A stretch of DNA of 64,000 bases from Lunularia cruciata (taxonomy: Eukaryota; Streptophyta; Marchantiopsida; Lunulariales; Lunulariaceae), in the NCBI GenBank assembly GCA_948567375.1, contig OX419759.1, positions 32,093,493-32,157,492 of the forward strand, in the 5' to 3' direction. Position numbers and translations under genes: made by a program. The notes beneath the pieces are model-generated. The model was not told where the DNA came from, ran no database searches, and saw only the letters and a program-made list of their open reading frames with translations. Below are positions 1 to 14,371 of the stretch, in pieces (position 1 is the stretch's first letter; every line of letters starts with the position of its first letter).

Positions 1-1690
1 AAATTTGTATCTAAAATATGTTTATTTAATAAAAAATTATAAAATATTTAAAATATACTTAATAATTTGAAAAACTTTTTTGAGTTACTATTCACATAAG
101 GTTCTACATTGGTAAATTGATGTGAATATCATCATAGAATATTATTTACAATATCCAATATATGTTTGTGAAAATAATAATAGTTTATTAGAATTCTCTT
201 GTATTATTATTGTATTAATATAAAATATTATATAACCTATACATGATAACTATTTTCTGTTAATTATCTATATTATAAACTATCTTTATGATTACAAAGA
301 TAAATTAATTATGATACTAATAAAACAATGAATTTTTTTAGATATATTTATATATTATAAATCGTATCTTATGATTGGGAAATGTATTTGTATTTTATTG
401 AGAGATGTTTTACTTTCGTAAGATCCATTTCTTATGACGGTTTATTTAAAATTAATATTTACTATCAAATATTGCAAATTTTAATTCTTAAGAAAATTGT
501 ATTATAATATGAAACTTTTTGAAAATTTATAGTTAAAAATTATTTTTTCTCTATTCTAGTCAAGACAAAAATTGGAAACACTAGCTTCTTAAGCATCTTA
601 TAGAACGCAATGATCAAATAAATTATAATTAATCATGTGAATTGTATTTTCTGACAATATTAAATATTAAGTGTAATGTTAAGTCTCCCGTCTAAGAAGT
701 TTATCCTCTTCAAGCTTTGGAACTCTCCAAAAAATTTGCTCCTGGATATTAGGTATGTATTTCATCTCGGGGTGATGCATGTCAAAGAATCATGGATTCT
801 TAATTGGAAAACCGATACTTACATCGATGCTTACCTTGTTTTTGAGATATGGAAATGAAAGTTTAAATTCCCCTTTATTATATTTGATAAGTATTCAGAT
901 ATTGTCAAACAATCTTTCAGGTTTATTTAACATTTTAGTATGTTTAAGATATCACATCTCAAACATATTAAATGAAATTGCAAGATACCAGCTTTACGAC
1001 GTGTGTAAAAAATGCTTCCTGCAGTATTATCATTAGGCTATAAGATGTCTATAAGATTTTATATATATATATAAGTAGCTACAAAAACTATTTTTTGGGT
1101 CTTGATCAGACTATATTACCAGCATGATAATGACTAATTAACTTTCTAATTCAGTAGATTGGATCTTGATTAGACTATATCAGCAGCATGACAATAATGG
1201 CTTAATTTTTTATCTAGGGCTGAGTCATATCTATTGTATGCTTTCGATTAAAGTTCATACACTTCTAATCATATTTCAAATCTATCCTTATTGGGCCTTG
1301 GAATTCTAATTCTTCTCACGTGATGAGAGTAAGCAAATTCTCTTCTCACACTCTTATAGTCTTATATGTATGCAAGATATCCTGTTCTTAATTAATCCAT
1401 AATATGCAATAATAAAATAGTTAGTCACTTAAAACTTTACATTTTGTTGCAGGAGGTAGTAGTATTCAAACTCACAACCATAAGTTTTGTGCAAGGATAG
1501 CATCCTTTTCTCTTCTTATCCCAATAATTTACCATTCACACTAATTCAATAGTTATCATCGGCCATCTTCATCAGGCAGATGTTGGGATCCCTTGTAATT
1601 TATCTATGCCTCTGATTATTGTATTGAGATAGGGGAGGAAGAAAGTAAAATAATGAAAAAGTTATATATGTATTCACGCACCAACCTATG
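1..1690. other. AT-rich gene-free region
   Basis: Strongly AT-rich sequence with many short A/T runs and an (AT) run near 1,058-1,072. No open frame here looks coding. It contains a diverged tandem duplication: about 1,101-1,134 is repeated at about 1,165-1,200, both copies starting with cttgat and containing agcagcatga-like sequence, 64 bp apart. Composition changes to moderate GC after about 1,690. It is probably old transposable-element or intergenic DNA; no element could be classified. Confidence 0.6.
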
Positions 1691-4600
1691 CAAAGGAATT
1701 AATTACGTCCACGGCAACCCAGATTAAAGAATTTTACTCCCTCTCAACACACAGGTTACAGGTTACAGATATCACATCACTGGAATCTCTCCCTCCCGAC
1801 TCTTTCCCTGCCGATCAGTTCTCGATTCTATCTGATCAGCACTCTCCTGGTCAACTTCATGCGAAATCGATGTTACCTAGAGTCCCACCTGATCATTTTC
1901 ACATAGTCACACATGATCAACTCACTCCCACTCTGTTCAGCGAATCGAAGGGCTTTTCTCTTACATTCTCCCGAGAAGAACGAACAGCTTCACAGGGTCG
2001 TCACTACGATTTCCTGTTTCTTGTCGAACACTTGTCCAGACCCTGGACAATATATCCCGCAGATCTCAGCATCACAGATAATACTGATCGGACGGATCAG
2101 GCTCTACATCTTAACAGCAGAGCATCAATCAATCCATCATTGCTCAAACACTGTCCAAATAGTCCTTAAATGCTGGCGTCGTTGTAGAATGCAATGATCA
2201 AGATTTGCAACAAAAGGGCAATCCTATCGGTAATATCACCATAGCCAATAGCCAAGGTGAGACCTGTATGTCAATAGCAATATGCATGGTGATCAGAGAA
2301 ATGCCTTAATGACTCGTTCATATCCAGATTCACTCTACTGCGACTACTCCAGAAACATCACTATGCATTCAAACGATCACTGATAACAACCGAATTACAA
2401 TGGTGGATCTCAACCTCTGAATAAGTTGTGTAGCGTTAACTATAGGCAAGGACTCTAAAGAAGAAGAACAATCACTTAGCGAATTCGTCCATAATCAATA
2501 ATTGACAACCCCGCCCAGAGGCAGAATCAGTAGAGCATGCAACAAAGTAGTTACTGTGTCCTATCGTTCGCTGAGGGTAGGTAGTAGGATATGGTGTCCA
2601 GATTGAGGGTAATTGCTCTATCCAGGCGTAGTTGTATACTCCCTGTATGGACTCACAGAGATCATGTCTGAAAGAGTTGCAACTCAATCTACAGAGAGCT
2701 GTGGCATAGAGAACAATGTACACAGCCTACCCACTATTTCGTCTAGGAAGCTCGAGAAGTGAATAGTTGACTATATCCGCGGTTAATTTTGTCTGAGGTT
2801 TGAAGGAAGTAAGTGTAACGGGTTTAAGTAACGGGTAGGGTGGGCTGATTAAAGTAAAGTTTCGATTCACTAAAAACATAGGATGAGTTTTATGTTATTC
2901 AAATGATTATCATGAGAGTCTCTGATCCCAACAGCCCGACCGCTCATCTGCTTCAAGAGTTGATTTAACACCTTGTCATTAGCACGGCAAGGGTTTATGA
3001 ACGTGAGCACTAAAACTGACAAAGTTTAGTTGTGGAATCCCTACTCGGCTGTCGGTGCCATTCAGAGGCATTAATGTTTGCAGCTACATAAGAGTAGTAA
3101 CGGAAGTCCTGTCTTAAATATATCATGAGATGAAATCCATCGGTATGCAGGTCAGGGGAAGTATAGGATCCCACTGGATCATCTGAAGCAGGGGTATGGG
3201 ATATACGCTTCCACCAGATTTGAATTTCAGTGAGTTTTGTGTGGATATTATGGGATTCATAGATATAGACCCTGAACTATACCGGGTTGCTTCTGTATAG
3301 AGAAGGATATGAATGTTACATATATTCGGCAAGAACAGTAACAGTATTGGTCCCCCTGATCCCTTTCTCAGATCTCTAAACTTCTAGTGGCAACATGCCA
3401 AATGGGGGGGCCTATGTTGTGCAACAGTCCAGGGGGTCAACCATATCTTCGTCTCCAAAGCTCATGCCCTTGGGTAGAGCAAAATTGCACCACTGGAGAA
3501 AGCAAGCGAGGGACAGTGTCAACTGGGGCAAGCTCGTTCATACCTGCACACTTTCTCCACCCAGTGGGAGAAGACAGCAACTCATAAGCGAACCCTCTCA
3601 CATCTACAGAACTGGATTCCAGATGTGAGGATTCTCCAACATGTCAGTATCTTGGCTAAGGCCCACAATTTTACAACAACCCTGGATTCACTGGAATGTC
3701 ATACTCTGCAATCTTAGTGGTCACGGTCGGTTTGATGAGCGAACAATAGCTCGAACGGTAGTGAAGATTCATATGGTCGGACCCTTCCACCGTCTTTTAC
3801 CTTTCCCACTACATATCTCATTCGGTCTAAGCCTTCTGCTAAACTTCCAACGTCGCATGAGTTCAGGTTGTCCAGATTAAACTATGTGCAGTCGTGCCGA
3901 TCAAAAGGGATATAATGATGAGGTGCAGTCGTGCCGATCTCACCTTTCTTCTGTATTTCTGTCAGCTCAGTGAACAATGAAGCATGAACAAAGTCCCGGT
4001 CTACCACTCCTGACTTTGCAATTGAGTTAAGGTGTTCATCAATACTGGGTGTCAGATACTGATTTGAAAGTTCACCGCTTTAAGTCTACGCTATTATTTC
4101 ATACCCTATTGCAAAGATTGTCAAGAATGGCCTGATAAGAATGTTATTGCCGATATGAATATTCTGCCTGAGGATCTCGAAGGATTCTTGTCTATATCAC
4201 TCACAATTGAACTGGCATTAACCATGTCCCGTTGCAGTAAGCATTGTGCCAATGCTCTTCCATGAGAATTCATTAAACGCTTCGTTTTAGTGTTATTCGG
4301 TTATAGTTTACCAGATTTGATGTCATCAAACTTAATTTGACATTGTGTTTTCTTTGCATAGACCTTGACGGTCTGACAAAACTCATAGAACTGCTAATAT
4401 TGCTCAATCAGGACATGGTTAAGAGAACACTGCCGACAACTTAACTTTTCAGCGGTAGTTTCTCCAGTGCGGAAGGAAGTGTCCTCAGGACACAACTTTG
4501 GCTCATCCCAAGCATTGAGGATATGTGTGATGGTCCATATGTGGGCCTCAGATGTTGAAGTTTCCTGTGCCGTGTACTTATTGTTTAAGCTACAACCTCA

Positions 4601-7600
4601 TGGCATTGCATAGATTGTGTTAGAGATGACGAGCCTTCACTTGTTAGCTCTTCCGCAGGCAAAACACTACTGTTTGGGGCCTGAACGGCAATACTTTTTT
4701 CCTGTATAAATGCAGCCAGCATCTGTTACTACTTGACATGTGGAAATTATCGGATCGTGTTGCTCTTTTAGGCGTTATCATATCAATATTCAGAAGTAGG
4801 TCACTAATACTTAAAACTGCAATCGTGAGATTAACTTGGATGACCGAATATCCCCCACGATCTCTATTCTACTGAACTAGCACGAGATCTAACCCGTTCT
4901 ATCTCTCACGAAGCATGCCTTTGGGACAGAACTTGGTTGTACTAGTGAATAATGAACTCGGGGCAAATTCTCTCAAGGAGACTATTGAAAGAAGATGATG
5001 ACTAGCTTGTTTTCAATCGCAAAATACAGCGGAGCGTCATCTACGCGCACAGGAGCTTTGCTAGCTGTTGGCTGTTGTAAGATCCTTTGTGTACTAACAT
5101 TACAGACCCATTCAATGCTATGAGGCAAGTCAAAGTCGGACACCAGGTTGGCTGCACAGACGGGTCCAGCTGTTGTTCCGGTTCAGTCTCTCACATCCTA
5201 GGTTAAGCCACAGCAGAATGTAAGTTTTAGTGTCGGTGGATCATTGAGTTCTGATGATCTGCGCTAGTGCTACATAATCTGATTTTAAGACGTTATATAG
5301 GATTCTTCGCTACCTTCATTCCTGTTTGTGACGTTTCGGTACCTACTTATGTTTTGGTCCTATTTGCAGTTGTCATTAAATTCCTTATTATGACTATATG
5401 GCTTGACGCAGTAGAGATTAATATCAATAGCGCAGAAACAGGTGGATAATTCGTCTATGGAGTTAAACAAACAATTCCACATTGTATGGAAGTTACTGTG
5501 CCTCGTCTGTGTAGATAAGTGTTTGAGTTAGTAGACTCTTACTATTCAGCAGTAGAACTGTTAATCTAACAAGTTACTAAAAGTTTTGAACTAGTTGCAT
5601 GGAGTTCACATGAAGTTTAAGCTGAGGTCAAGGACAAGAAATAAAACAGATGACTGCTGTATTGAATGCAGAATATGAATACTATGAGCAAGCTATGAAT
5701 GAGAGAACATCGCAGGAGGAACTGACTCGTGAGCAGTGAATCCCAACCAGAAGCCGGAGATAGAAGAATTGTCGTAAAACCACTTGTCTCTTTGTTGTTC
5801 ATGTCCATATCATGTCAGTGTTCTGTGGCCACCAGGTAGGTTTCTAGATGTGCAACCACGCCATGTGATTGATTGTGTTTACCCTTAGAGGGACATACTG
5901 GTAATTTTACTAGCATTTGTTGGACGCGCCAGACCCTTCTTTCGGACTAAATGCATGCTTGGACCTTGATTTTTCAGCTCGATTATATTCTGTACATCGA
6001 TTTACAGGATTTCCTTGAACGATTTGTACCCTCAAAATCTGGTTATCATATCTTAACTTGGTCCTATATAAGCTCCTGTAATTCGCAGATTTCGGATCTT
6101 AGTGAGCCACTACAGTACACAAAACCTCGCAGAAGGCAGTTTTACAACAGTACTGGGCATCCAAAAGCGGCCAGCAACGGAGTTAACGGACGTTCTCAAG
6201 GACACCAACGTAGAATATCAAGAGAGGAGGTTCAAATGAATCACAAAGTTTAGCAAAACAACTTTTCAACAAGAGGAGAGCAAATGCAGAGTCTCTCCGG
6301 TGTTAAGACTCCGGCTGGAGAATGTGCACAAGATTACAGCCAGATCCAGTCAACGGATCTAACGCAGACATACACTCCCTAAAAGAAGGATGCTGAACTC
6401 AGTGCTTGCTATAAATGAGAGTGCAATAGCAAATGCTATTGCCACTGAAGTTCAGATTCTGTTGTCGCTTCATATATTCCTTTCTTCTCTGTTCAGAAAG
6501 TGGTTTGATGCCGCTGTAGCAGTAGACAGATCAAACACAATTCCATGGTGTCGCCCTGAATAGTTTCATCGCCTGTTACCTCTCATCGCCCATCACTTTT
6601 TTGCATGGCTCGCACTGGTCAATCCCGTGCTTCCGGACCTCAAGATTATATCCTACCTTTATACGAGGATGATCACAAGGATTTCCGGATCAACTGCAGC
6701 TTCCGTGCAGATGTTGAATGATCGTACTCCCAGCTTGGTCTACTTGACAAACAGCAGGTTGATATCCTCTTGGTCTTCAGAATCTTTTAGAACAGCAAAT
6801 CAGCCAGACGTCAATTTGGTGTTAGTGGTACTATGCGTATACAGTACCACTGCATTCTTCCTGTGCAGGCTCTCGTTGGACTAAAGCTGTCCACCATTGG
6901 TCTTACGGTAAGGTGTTTCTTTTAACTCGTGGATCTTCGTGCACTTCACGAAGTCCACGAATACTTAATTCATCCTCCCCCTTCGAATAATTCCTCTACT
7001 CACCGTCACCAGCAACGACTGTGTAGTTGTACTCTCAAAGAAACATTTCATCGTCAGGCAAATCCGAGCAAGTAAGTTTCCAATATTCTGTCATTGAAAA
7101 CAATTTTGCTAGCTGCTGCATACACATGTCCCTTAAAGCAGCACATACAGCACTGAAGCTTTTGTCTTTACTTGATCTGCGCATCAAATTGGCCAAAGCT
7201 TGCATTAGCTTGCATTAATCATTTTCATATGGCCTGTTTTGGAGTACGTTAGGCACGCTTTGGTATTTTGAGAATTACTCAATTGTTCCAATTCTCATTC
7301 GAATGCTGCTCTGTCGGCTTAACCCATTCTTCGAATCAACTGCACTTGGAGAGGGGCAGAGTCTTGTTTGAGATTTCTCACATTACAGGTAGGCGTTTGT
7401 TATTGAGATATCTCCCATCTCGTGTATGTGAGTTTGCCTCATTTGCATACGGTGTCAATGGAGGTCATGTATGCAGGTACTCATATAGCAAAGATCATGT
7501 CCAGAATCTTAACCGGATTGCATCGAATGTTCGCTCAACTTCGAGGACCCACTAGATTCGGACATCCCCTGGCTGATGACTAATACGAGGACATTGATTG

Positions 7601-9543
7601 AATCTCTGTAAAGTTCATCCATCAAAGAGATAAAGATTTTCCCAGAGCATATGGAGAATGTTATGGCCTCTTCTTCTCGCACTGTCTCACGGACATTTCA
7701 ATGATAACGGCTACTGTGGACAAAAAGTCCTTCTCGGACTTGGCAGAGGGAGGAGAAGCGTTTCATAGAAAAGCAGTATCTTCTAATTGAGAAAAAGAGC
7801 GAAGCGATGACGTGGCAAATGCAGCTCAATGAGCAGAGCCGCAAAATGTGAAGTAAGCAGTCGTGAGCTGCAGAGCCCCGAAAGTCCTCAACGCATGGAG
7901 AGTGGTCGCATGTTCGCACAAGATGACAGGTCTCGGAAATTCGGGGGGAGAGTAAGCGGAACGGGAAAGGCAAAAAGCGTGGGTGATGGAGAAATGTGTG
8001 ATCATGCCGCGGGGTCCTCGGCTTTCTTATCATAATTTCAAACGGGAGAGAAACTTCGGAGGCGGGCGCTGCGGTATGCGACGTCTGCAACGGTTCCTTC
8101 AAAGCTCGAGGTTCACTGGTGAGTGTCTCGCAGAAGTGGACACGCTATGTCCGCACACCAAACGCTACGGGCGGCTTTTCATGCACGATCACATACATTT
8201 TTCGATAGATTTCCTTCTCAGGATCAATACATGACCGTTTCCTAGCTGCTTCGTAGATACAACAGTGGTGTTGGATTTCGTGGGCGGAGGGAGGAAGGAA
8301 GGAATAGAAGGTGAATATGGAATCATTCCATTCCACAAAAGGAAGAACGACGTGAAAGAATCTCACCTTTATGGGAACATATCTAAACTAGAAACGGTGA
8401 CACCGGAGTGCTTGGATGGATCGAATGGACGTCCCTGGCCGGTAATACCTGTTGGAAAGATGAAACCAGGGGTACTGACTAGGTAGCTCGAGCAGCGGAA
8501 ATTTGTCAAAGTTTTGGTGCTGAAACCTGGTATGACGAGAACAAACTGATGCACAATCCGTACATGAGTCCATGCACGATGACCAACATGACGTCCAGTT
8601 TCAACAACTGTCAATGGCCATATACTGTAGTCGAAGGCAAGTATGACAACAAGCCGGTATGCACAGAAACGAATATGGACGGAGACAGATGATTGGATTT
8701 AGTCTAAAGTTCTCCAACGCATGGGCCTTGAACAAGTGGATTTGTCAATCTTGGGATTTGTACATGGAATTGGTGGGAACTTGGGTTTATTCACAAAGAA
8801 CCGAAATTTCAATCTAACTTTATTTTTTATGTTTGTCCCTTGTGGGATTGAAACATTTTACCACCTCTCAGCCTCTACAGGTGAGTGAGATAAACATCTG
8901 CGCTCTTCCTCTGTTACTATTGTACACACTTCTACCAGCCTTGTCAAGATTGATGCACAGAGCTTATTCATGACAAACCATGACGCGCTGCATCGTGGCC
9001 TTTCTGTTACTCCTGAAATTTATCGTGTAAATGCTAAACCCTTATTGACGCCCTTCACCATGATGCAATACGATAATGTGAGCACAGATCGAGATCGATT
9101 TCTCGACACCATGGTGATAGTCCTAATGCCTTCAATTGTCCCACACTTCTTCCAGCAACCAGTTCAAGGTCAGTATCTTATATTGTAGCCGCCGAGGCCA
9201 GGTTAGCTACTTAAGCGCGGGCTATGCAACGTTTCTATGAGGTCCCTAACTGCAGAAGTTTTCCGTCTAATATCTGACTACGATCTACGGATCACACAAA
9301 AGGAAAAACAAGAATTACAACATGCTTGTGAAAGTGCCTCTAGTGCAACCGTCCCTCTCCCTGCATGGTGGCCCTTGATGAAGTAAGGGCAAGATTTTGC
9401 CGACGACCCATCCGGAGCCGCGTTACTCAGAAAAGAGTCCAGCTCGTACTCAAGAACCCCAACTCGTGAAGAACCGGGAGAGGAAGTGACTAGAGCTTTA
9501 CAAAATTTCCGAAGCATTGGACGTCAGAGACACTTTCGCCTCC
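1691..9543. other. Moderate-GC intergenic stretch, no supported gene
   Basis: About 7.9 kb with clearly higher GC than the first 1.7 kb. Open frames are short and overlap on both strands; none shows recognisable domains or coherent splice-linked exons. A 17-bp motif starting gtgcagtcgtg occurs twice 37 bp apart (3,886-3,902 and 3,923-3,939). The part from about 7,800 to 8,300 is purine/G-rich on the plus strand. It may hold promoter or terminator sequence of the DUF688 gene, but nothing specific can be named. Confidence 0.5.
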
Positions 9544-10893
9544 TCACCTCGCAGCAGAAAGTGCCCGTCGTGGTTGGGCATCCAAAGATCGAAAATGCTT
9601 CACTCCTCGTACCAAAGCTTGACCGATGCAGTTCGATAAACAAAGCTTGAGAATAGGAGAAGAGTGATGAACCCGTTTAATTTTCAACTCTTCTGAAGAG
9701 AGCGGAGTGGGCGCCACAGCTGACAACCTCGAAGGCTTGTTCCTGAAAAACCTGCTCAGTTTTCCAAGAGTTTGCTTCTTCTGGCGAGGATGTCCCTGCC
9801 CAGGTGTCAGGTCCAGCTCACCGAGGTTTTCTGCTTCTTCTTCTAGTATTCTGCCGGATGAGTTGAAGTAGTCACTCCTAGCATCGATGTCAAATTCACG
9901 CTTGGAGTCAAAAAAGTCGTTCTTGCCATAAGAACCATCCATAGTTCTAGAGCTCAGACAATCCAGTGGCCTGCGGTTTTCCCCCAAGCTACTCTTTCTT
10001 TCGAAATTCTCAGAATATTCTTCGCAGTCGGTGAAATTCTCCTTTCCCAAACCATGCTTCCTCTTGAACAAAGCTGGCAGTTTGGACAAAGAGCCCGTCC
10101 TACGATGCCCTGGACCATCTTTTCGGTCACCATCTTTGGGCCACTCCTCAAATCCTAGCATAGTAGTCACAACCTCGGTCTTCTTCTCCCTTCTTGGTGA
10201 GGAAACGAACGCTCTCAATCCATCTTTACGGAAAGATCGTGTAGGTGTCCTCAACCCGTCCTTCCGGAAGGAGTGACCGAGTGTTCTATGAGAATTGTAA
10301 CCCATGGATGATTCTTCAGCAGCATCTTCAGCAATTAGTTGCTTGATAGACTGAAGTCTCGGTGGAGGCTTGAGAGGAAGCAGCTGTCCCCTGGCGAAAA
10401 GCTCGTCTGCAGCCTTGCTGTTTGTGGAAGCTACAAATGTCTCGGAGGCGGAGAACTCGAACTCTGAAGGGGGCGGGGAGTCGTCCGTCTCCCGGGTGGA
10501 GGAGTTCAAAGATGATGGATTCAATTGCGACATGTCGTCGGATTCATCTTCGTCGGACCCAGAGCTGCGAGTTCCCTCCTCCTCCTTGATGCTGCTAGGA
10601 CCTCTTGGAGTCCCTGGCTTCTCTTCCCACACGAAAGGAATTGCTGCCCGGTGCTGCTCGAACACCATTTCTATATCTTCCTCCAGCGCTGCAGTCGTGT
10701 GGTGACTGAAAAATCCCCCGCGAGGACTAGCCGGTGCAGTGCCTGCAGGTGTTCCAAAATTACTAGAATTATTGCCGTTGTTACCCATCTCGAAATCGAA
10801 CGCGAATTGGCCTGAGGAAAATCTTCTCCTCGGAGATCCCAATTTCAGAATTGATAGCTCCATCCCAGAGCCACCTGCAGTCTTCTGGATCAT
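9544..10893 (-). CDS. DUF688 family protein (plant-specific, function unknown)
   Basis: A single uninterrupted reading frame of 449 residues, read on the minus strand. Residues 84-97 are AIPFVWEEKPGTPR, the N-terminal signature of plant DUF688 proteins, and residues about 171-180 (LLPLKPPPRL) resemble a second conserved family motif. The middle is acidic and Ser-rich. The C-terminal part has a basic segment (KLSRFFRNK, about 378-386) and a conserved-looking HSSPILKLCLSN stretch near 409. An oddity is a tandem internal repeat: SFRKDGLR at 208-215 and again at 220-227. The first ATG (10,893) is used here; a second in-frame ATG at codon 11 (10,863) is equally possible because MELSILK looks like a natural N-terminus. 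No signal peptide or membrane segment is visible. DUF688 proteins have no established biochemical role. The stop codon overlaps a donor-like sequence (GAG/GTGAGG), so a further 3' exon is not fully excluded. Confidence 0.85.
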   Translation of the reverse strand: MIQKTAGGSGMELSILKLGSPRRRFSSGQFAFDFEMGNNGNNSSNFGTPAGTAPASPRGGFFSHHTTAALEEDIEMVFEQHRAAIPFVWEEKPGTPRGPSSIKEEEGTRSSGSDEDESDDMSQLNPSSLNSSTRETDDSPPPSEFEFSASETFVASTNSKAADELFARGQLLPLKPPPRLQSIKQLIAEDAAEESSMGYNSHRTLGHSFRKDGLRTPTRSFRKDGLRAFVSSPRREKKTEVVTTMLGFEEWPKDGDRKDGPGHRRTGSLSKLPALFKRKHGLGKENFTDCEEYSENFERKSSLGENRRPLDCLSSRTMDGSYGKNDFFDSKREFDIDARSDYFNSSGRILEEEAENLGELDLTPGQGHPRQKKQTLGKLSRFFRNKPSRLSAVAPTPLSSEELKIKRVHHSSPILKLCLSNCIGQALVRGVKHFRSLDAQPRRALSAAR

Positions 10894-13800
10894 TGCGTTC
10901 TGGTGTTGTAGTAGACCTCACTGTGATCGAGTGTTTCGAATCTCACTCTCTCGTCTGAAATTCGAACAGAAGACCTTTGCAAACACCAATGTACCTTCGT
11001 CGACCGTTCGGTAAACCGACCTTCAAAATTCTAGCTCAGACCCGGCTTCAGAACCTGCTGCTCCTCCTTTGACGACACTGGTGGAAGAAAGATTGGTCCC
11101 GTAAGAAAACGGACACCGATAACGTCTTGCTCTTTCTTTCTTTGTCCTGGCTCTTCCTTTGTCTTGCTCTTCCTTTCTTTGAAGAGTTTCGTTCCACCTT
11201 CCTAATCAATCGTCAACGTCGTGGCGTTGCACAGTTGTCAAATACTGTTAGTCTCCAAGTCCAAACTAGGGAGCCGATACCTTTGCGTGAATCAAACAAG
11301 ATTAGAACCCGCGGGGGATGCTGCAATCAGAGATAAATATGAGCTGCTGCTCCTGCTGTTGCCAGTAATGGATGTGATAAGACCCATGAATACGACTGAC
11401 AGCGGCTGTAAAGTTAAGTTCAAGAGAACTGTCGCTCGCTCACTCACAACACTAATAACATGTGATGGGGACTGGAGGAGGAGGCGGAGAAACTGGAAGA
11501 GGAACGGGAATGATGTAGACTGAAAGAAAATCTCAGAGTCGGAATAAACTCGAGCCGCAATGCACGCGGATCAGAAAGTGGGAATAAAAGAAAAGAAAAG
11601 GAGATACCGTTCTTTGCCAGTTGAACTGGAAGAGAGGGAACTGATGGAGGGATCAGGGCGCCTGTTGAGCTCTGAACTCACTGGCAATCAAGGTGTAATG
11701 ATCGAACGTACGTGTGGGGTACTCAAGTCTACTGGCTCGCACACACGAGAGGTACAGTACCATCAGTGATGCGCAGGCACAGACTGCGTGAGGACAGAGA
11801 AGGAAAGGCAGGGAGGGATGGGAGGCCGAAAGGTCGGGAAGACAAAGCAGAGGAAGTAGGGAAGGGACCAGGATTGATGATGCACTCACAGAAGCGGGAG
11901 AATGAATGAAAAGATTTGAGCAGCTGCGGAGGTGATCATCGACCTTAGAGGGCACTGGACTGGCAGTCAGTCAAAAGACCGAATTCAAGAGCAGTGGTCA
12001 CAGTTGCTGCGTAGGAAGGGAAGGCGATCGGAGACGGATCGGGCTATTCTTCAACACGTGCAGCGACAACAACGTAGGCGGCGGGCCGGTCTTTCTCGCC
12101 AGCGAGAGGGTAGGCCCTAACTGGGTATACTTCCTTCACACGTGTCAGGACGCCGAAGTTAATCCTACAGCCGGTCTTCATAGTTCTCCCAACTAAAGAA
12201 ACTCGTAAAGTTTTCTTTAACGTTATGGACTTACCTAAAGTACCGTAAGACGATATCAGCTTCTTCAATGTAACTTTGATATCAACCCAAGAAGGGTTGC
12301 TAGAACTTCTAAAGTGGATGACCCAAAGATACCATTTAGATGTACATTGGATATCGTTTTATAAGGCTCAGCAAGTATCACATGTTTGTAACTTTCTCGA
12401 AGCAAAATTCCAGATCTTTACCTTATCTGGATTCATTCTCTCTAACAAGAAAGAGAAAAATCTACGAGTTGAAGACGACACCCATAACGCTGAGGCTAAT
12501 AATCTCCCTTCTTGTTCTCTCTACAGTATTAAGTATCATATAAAGGACAGAAAACTTCTCATGTAAAGTATGTGAAATTGTTTCTGCAATCATCATTACC
12601 TCCAAAAAACGAAAAATTAAGGGAATTATTTTAACGTGAGAAGCTGAAATGTCATTTAGTTATTTATTGGTTTTATTGCTTCGTAATATTGGTGACAAGA
12701 CAGAAATTTGGGATTATGAGGGGAATGTCATCTTAGCAACTTTGACATTAGCCGGTTTCACTACGTAAATTCCATGTGACCAATTGAATTTGGTAAACAC
12801 TCTTGAACCTCAACGAGACACTTCGTAGAGATTATGTATTTTCAGAATAGGAGGTCGTATTGATGTTTATTACGGGATCATTACAGTTACAAGCATCGAC
12901 TCCATAGAAGATTATGAGTATTTGTAGATGGTGTGACAAAAGTATTTATTTATTTATTTATGTGAATTTTCCGTTATCTTGGAGGGGAATTACAAAAATA
13001 TCCCCCATTCATTCTTATCGAGAAATCATCTACTTTGGTCACCCAGAACAAACAAAATTTGGATTACTATAAAAGAACGTTATATGGGATTGTTACGAGT
13101 AGACCCATAAAACCCGTAATAAAACTCTCTAATGATAATGATAGCGGACATAATAATTTGTATAGAGCTTCTATAAAAGTTCAAAATGAAAAACTAACTG
13201 AAAATGCTAAGATTTACGAGAAGGGCCACACACCCATAAAAAAATCCTACAAATCACCCATACAAGTTATACAGAATCACTAAGGAAAACCGGAACTGAG
13301 TAATTGAAACCTTAGTGTGTTTCAGAATTCAAAGGTGAATATAGTGTGGGCAACTGGCTAAGCACAAGACTCAAGGTGATTGTTAAACTTTAAACTTTAA
13401 ACTTAAACGAGAGAACATGATTGGGACGGGTTGCAAGGGGATAGCCATGTTTGTTAATCCGACTTCTTTAGTTTATATATATCCTTTAGTCCATCATTCT
13501 CGTGAAGATCTTCGAATATGGATATAAAAGTTCTACTCAACTGTTATGAGGATAAAAGTAAACCAAACAACAGGTAAGGTCTAACCCGCTAATCTACCAC
13601 ATTCTTTGGTATTGTGCTCTCGTTGACTCTTCGACTAAACAAGGGTGTGCGGAAACACCTGCATCTGACATGAAGAAAACTAACGATTTGTTCCAGAGCA
13701 GGGTCAAGTCCCCTCAACCACACTCAACGACTGCTTTACAGGTTCGTCTTGAAGGGTAGGCAAGTTCTTGACTACTGAAAGTTATGGTCGACAGATTTAG

Positions 13801-14282
13801 GGAGCCGCCTGATAGCTAGTGCAGTTCTCATACTTTCTTTCATGGCCGCCGCCACAAATTGGGCTACAATCCTTTGCCCACAGATTGGGCTAAGGTTTCT
13901 GAGGATGAGGAGGAAATACTTGGTAGTTGTTGTATGATAAGTTTATAACTCCCGATGGTACTATATTCCCTACAGTACAGTAGCTTTGAATAGAACTGAG
14001 TAGGTAGCTCTTGAACTGGTAGGCTACTTTGTTTTGTTAGTGCAATGGAACAAGTTCTGATGCAATACTGCCAAAGGACTAGAAGAGAACTGATACTGTA
14101 TTGGAAGGAAACGGCACCACAACGCCACTCAAACCACTGATGATGAGAAATTGGACATATCCATCCACGTAATCTGTTTCTCATCTACTTCTCAAATCTG
14201 CAGACTTATGTGAATAATGTAATCTCTGTTGATACCAAAAATCCGACGAAGCACAATCATTGTATATTATAAACTCTGTTGG

Positions 14283-14371
14283 GGCTTAGGCCCATTTTAC
14301 CTTTTTCTGTCTCTCCCTTGTACGGCTAGAGTGGTCTTCCAATCCTTCGTGTTTTCTACGCGGTCGCCCTT
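14283..14371 (+). repeat. Dispersed ~100-bp element, copy A
   Basis: Starts with ggggcttaggccc, continues through a pyrimidine-rich part and cttgtacgg, then ggtcttccaatccttcgtg, and ends with ctacgcggtcgcc. The same order of motifs is found at 16,200-16,301 (opposite strand) and 16,723-16,815. It is too short to code. A SINE-like or MITE-like origin is inferred; no obvious tRNA A/B boxes were seen. Confidence 0.65.

Noticed and set aside
7698-8102. A 134-codon minus-strand frame rich in His, Cys, Arg and Ser.
   Set aside because: It is antisense to G/purine-rich sequence, has no recognisable domain and no splice partners. Composition alone can explain the missing stops.
8077-8118. A plus-strand C-x2-C-x3-F-x5-L pattern (CDVCNGSFKARGSL) followed by a GTGAGT donor-like site, resembling half of a C2H2 zinc finger.
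   Set aside because: The frame is short, has stops at 7,984 and 7,999 upstream, and no downstream exon supplies the two His residues. Probably chance.
9278-9517. A 79-codon minus-strand frame just after the DUF688 stop that looks moderately protein-like.
   Set aside because: It is in a different frame, and the only donor (GAG/GTGAGG at the stop) cannot be joined to it in phase with a normal intron length. Treated as 3' UTR.
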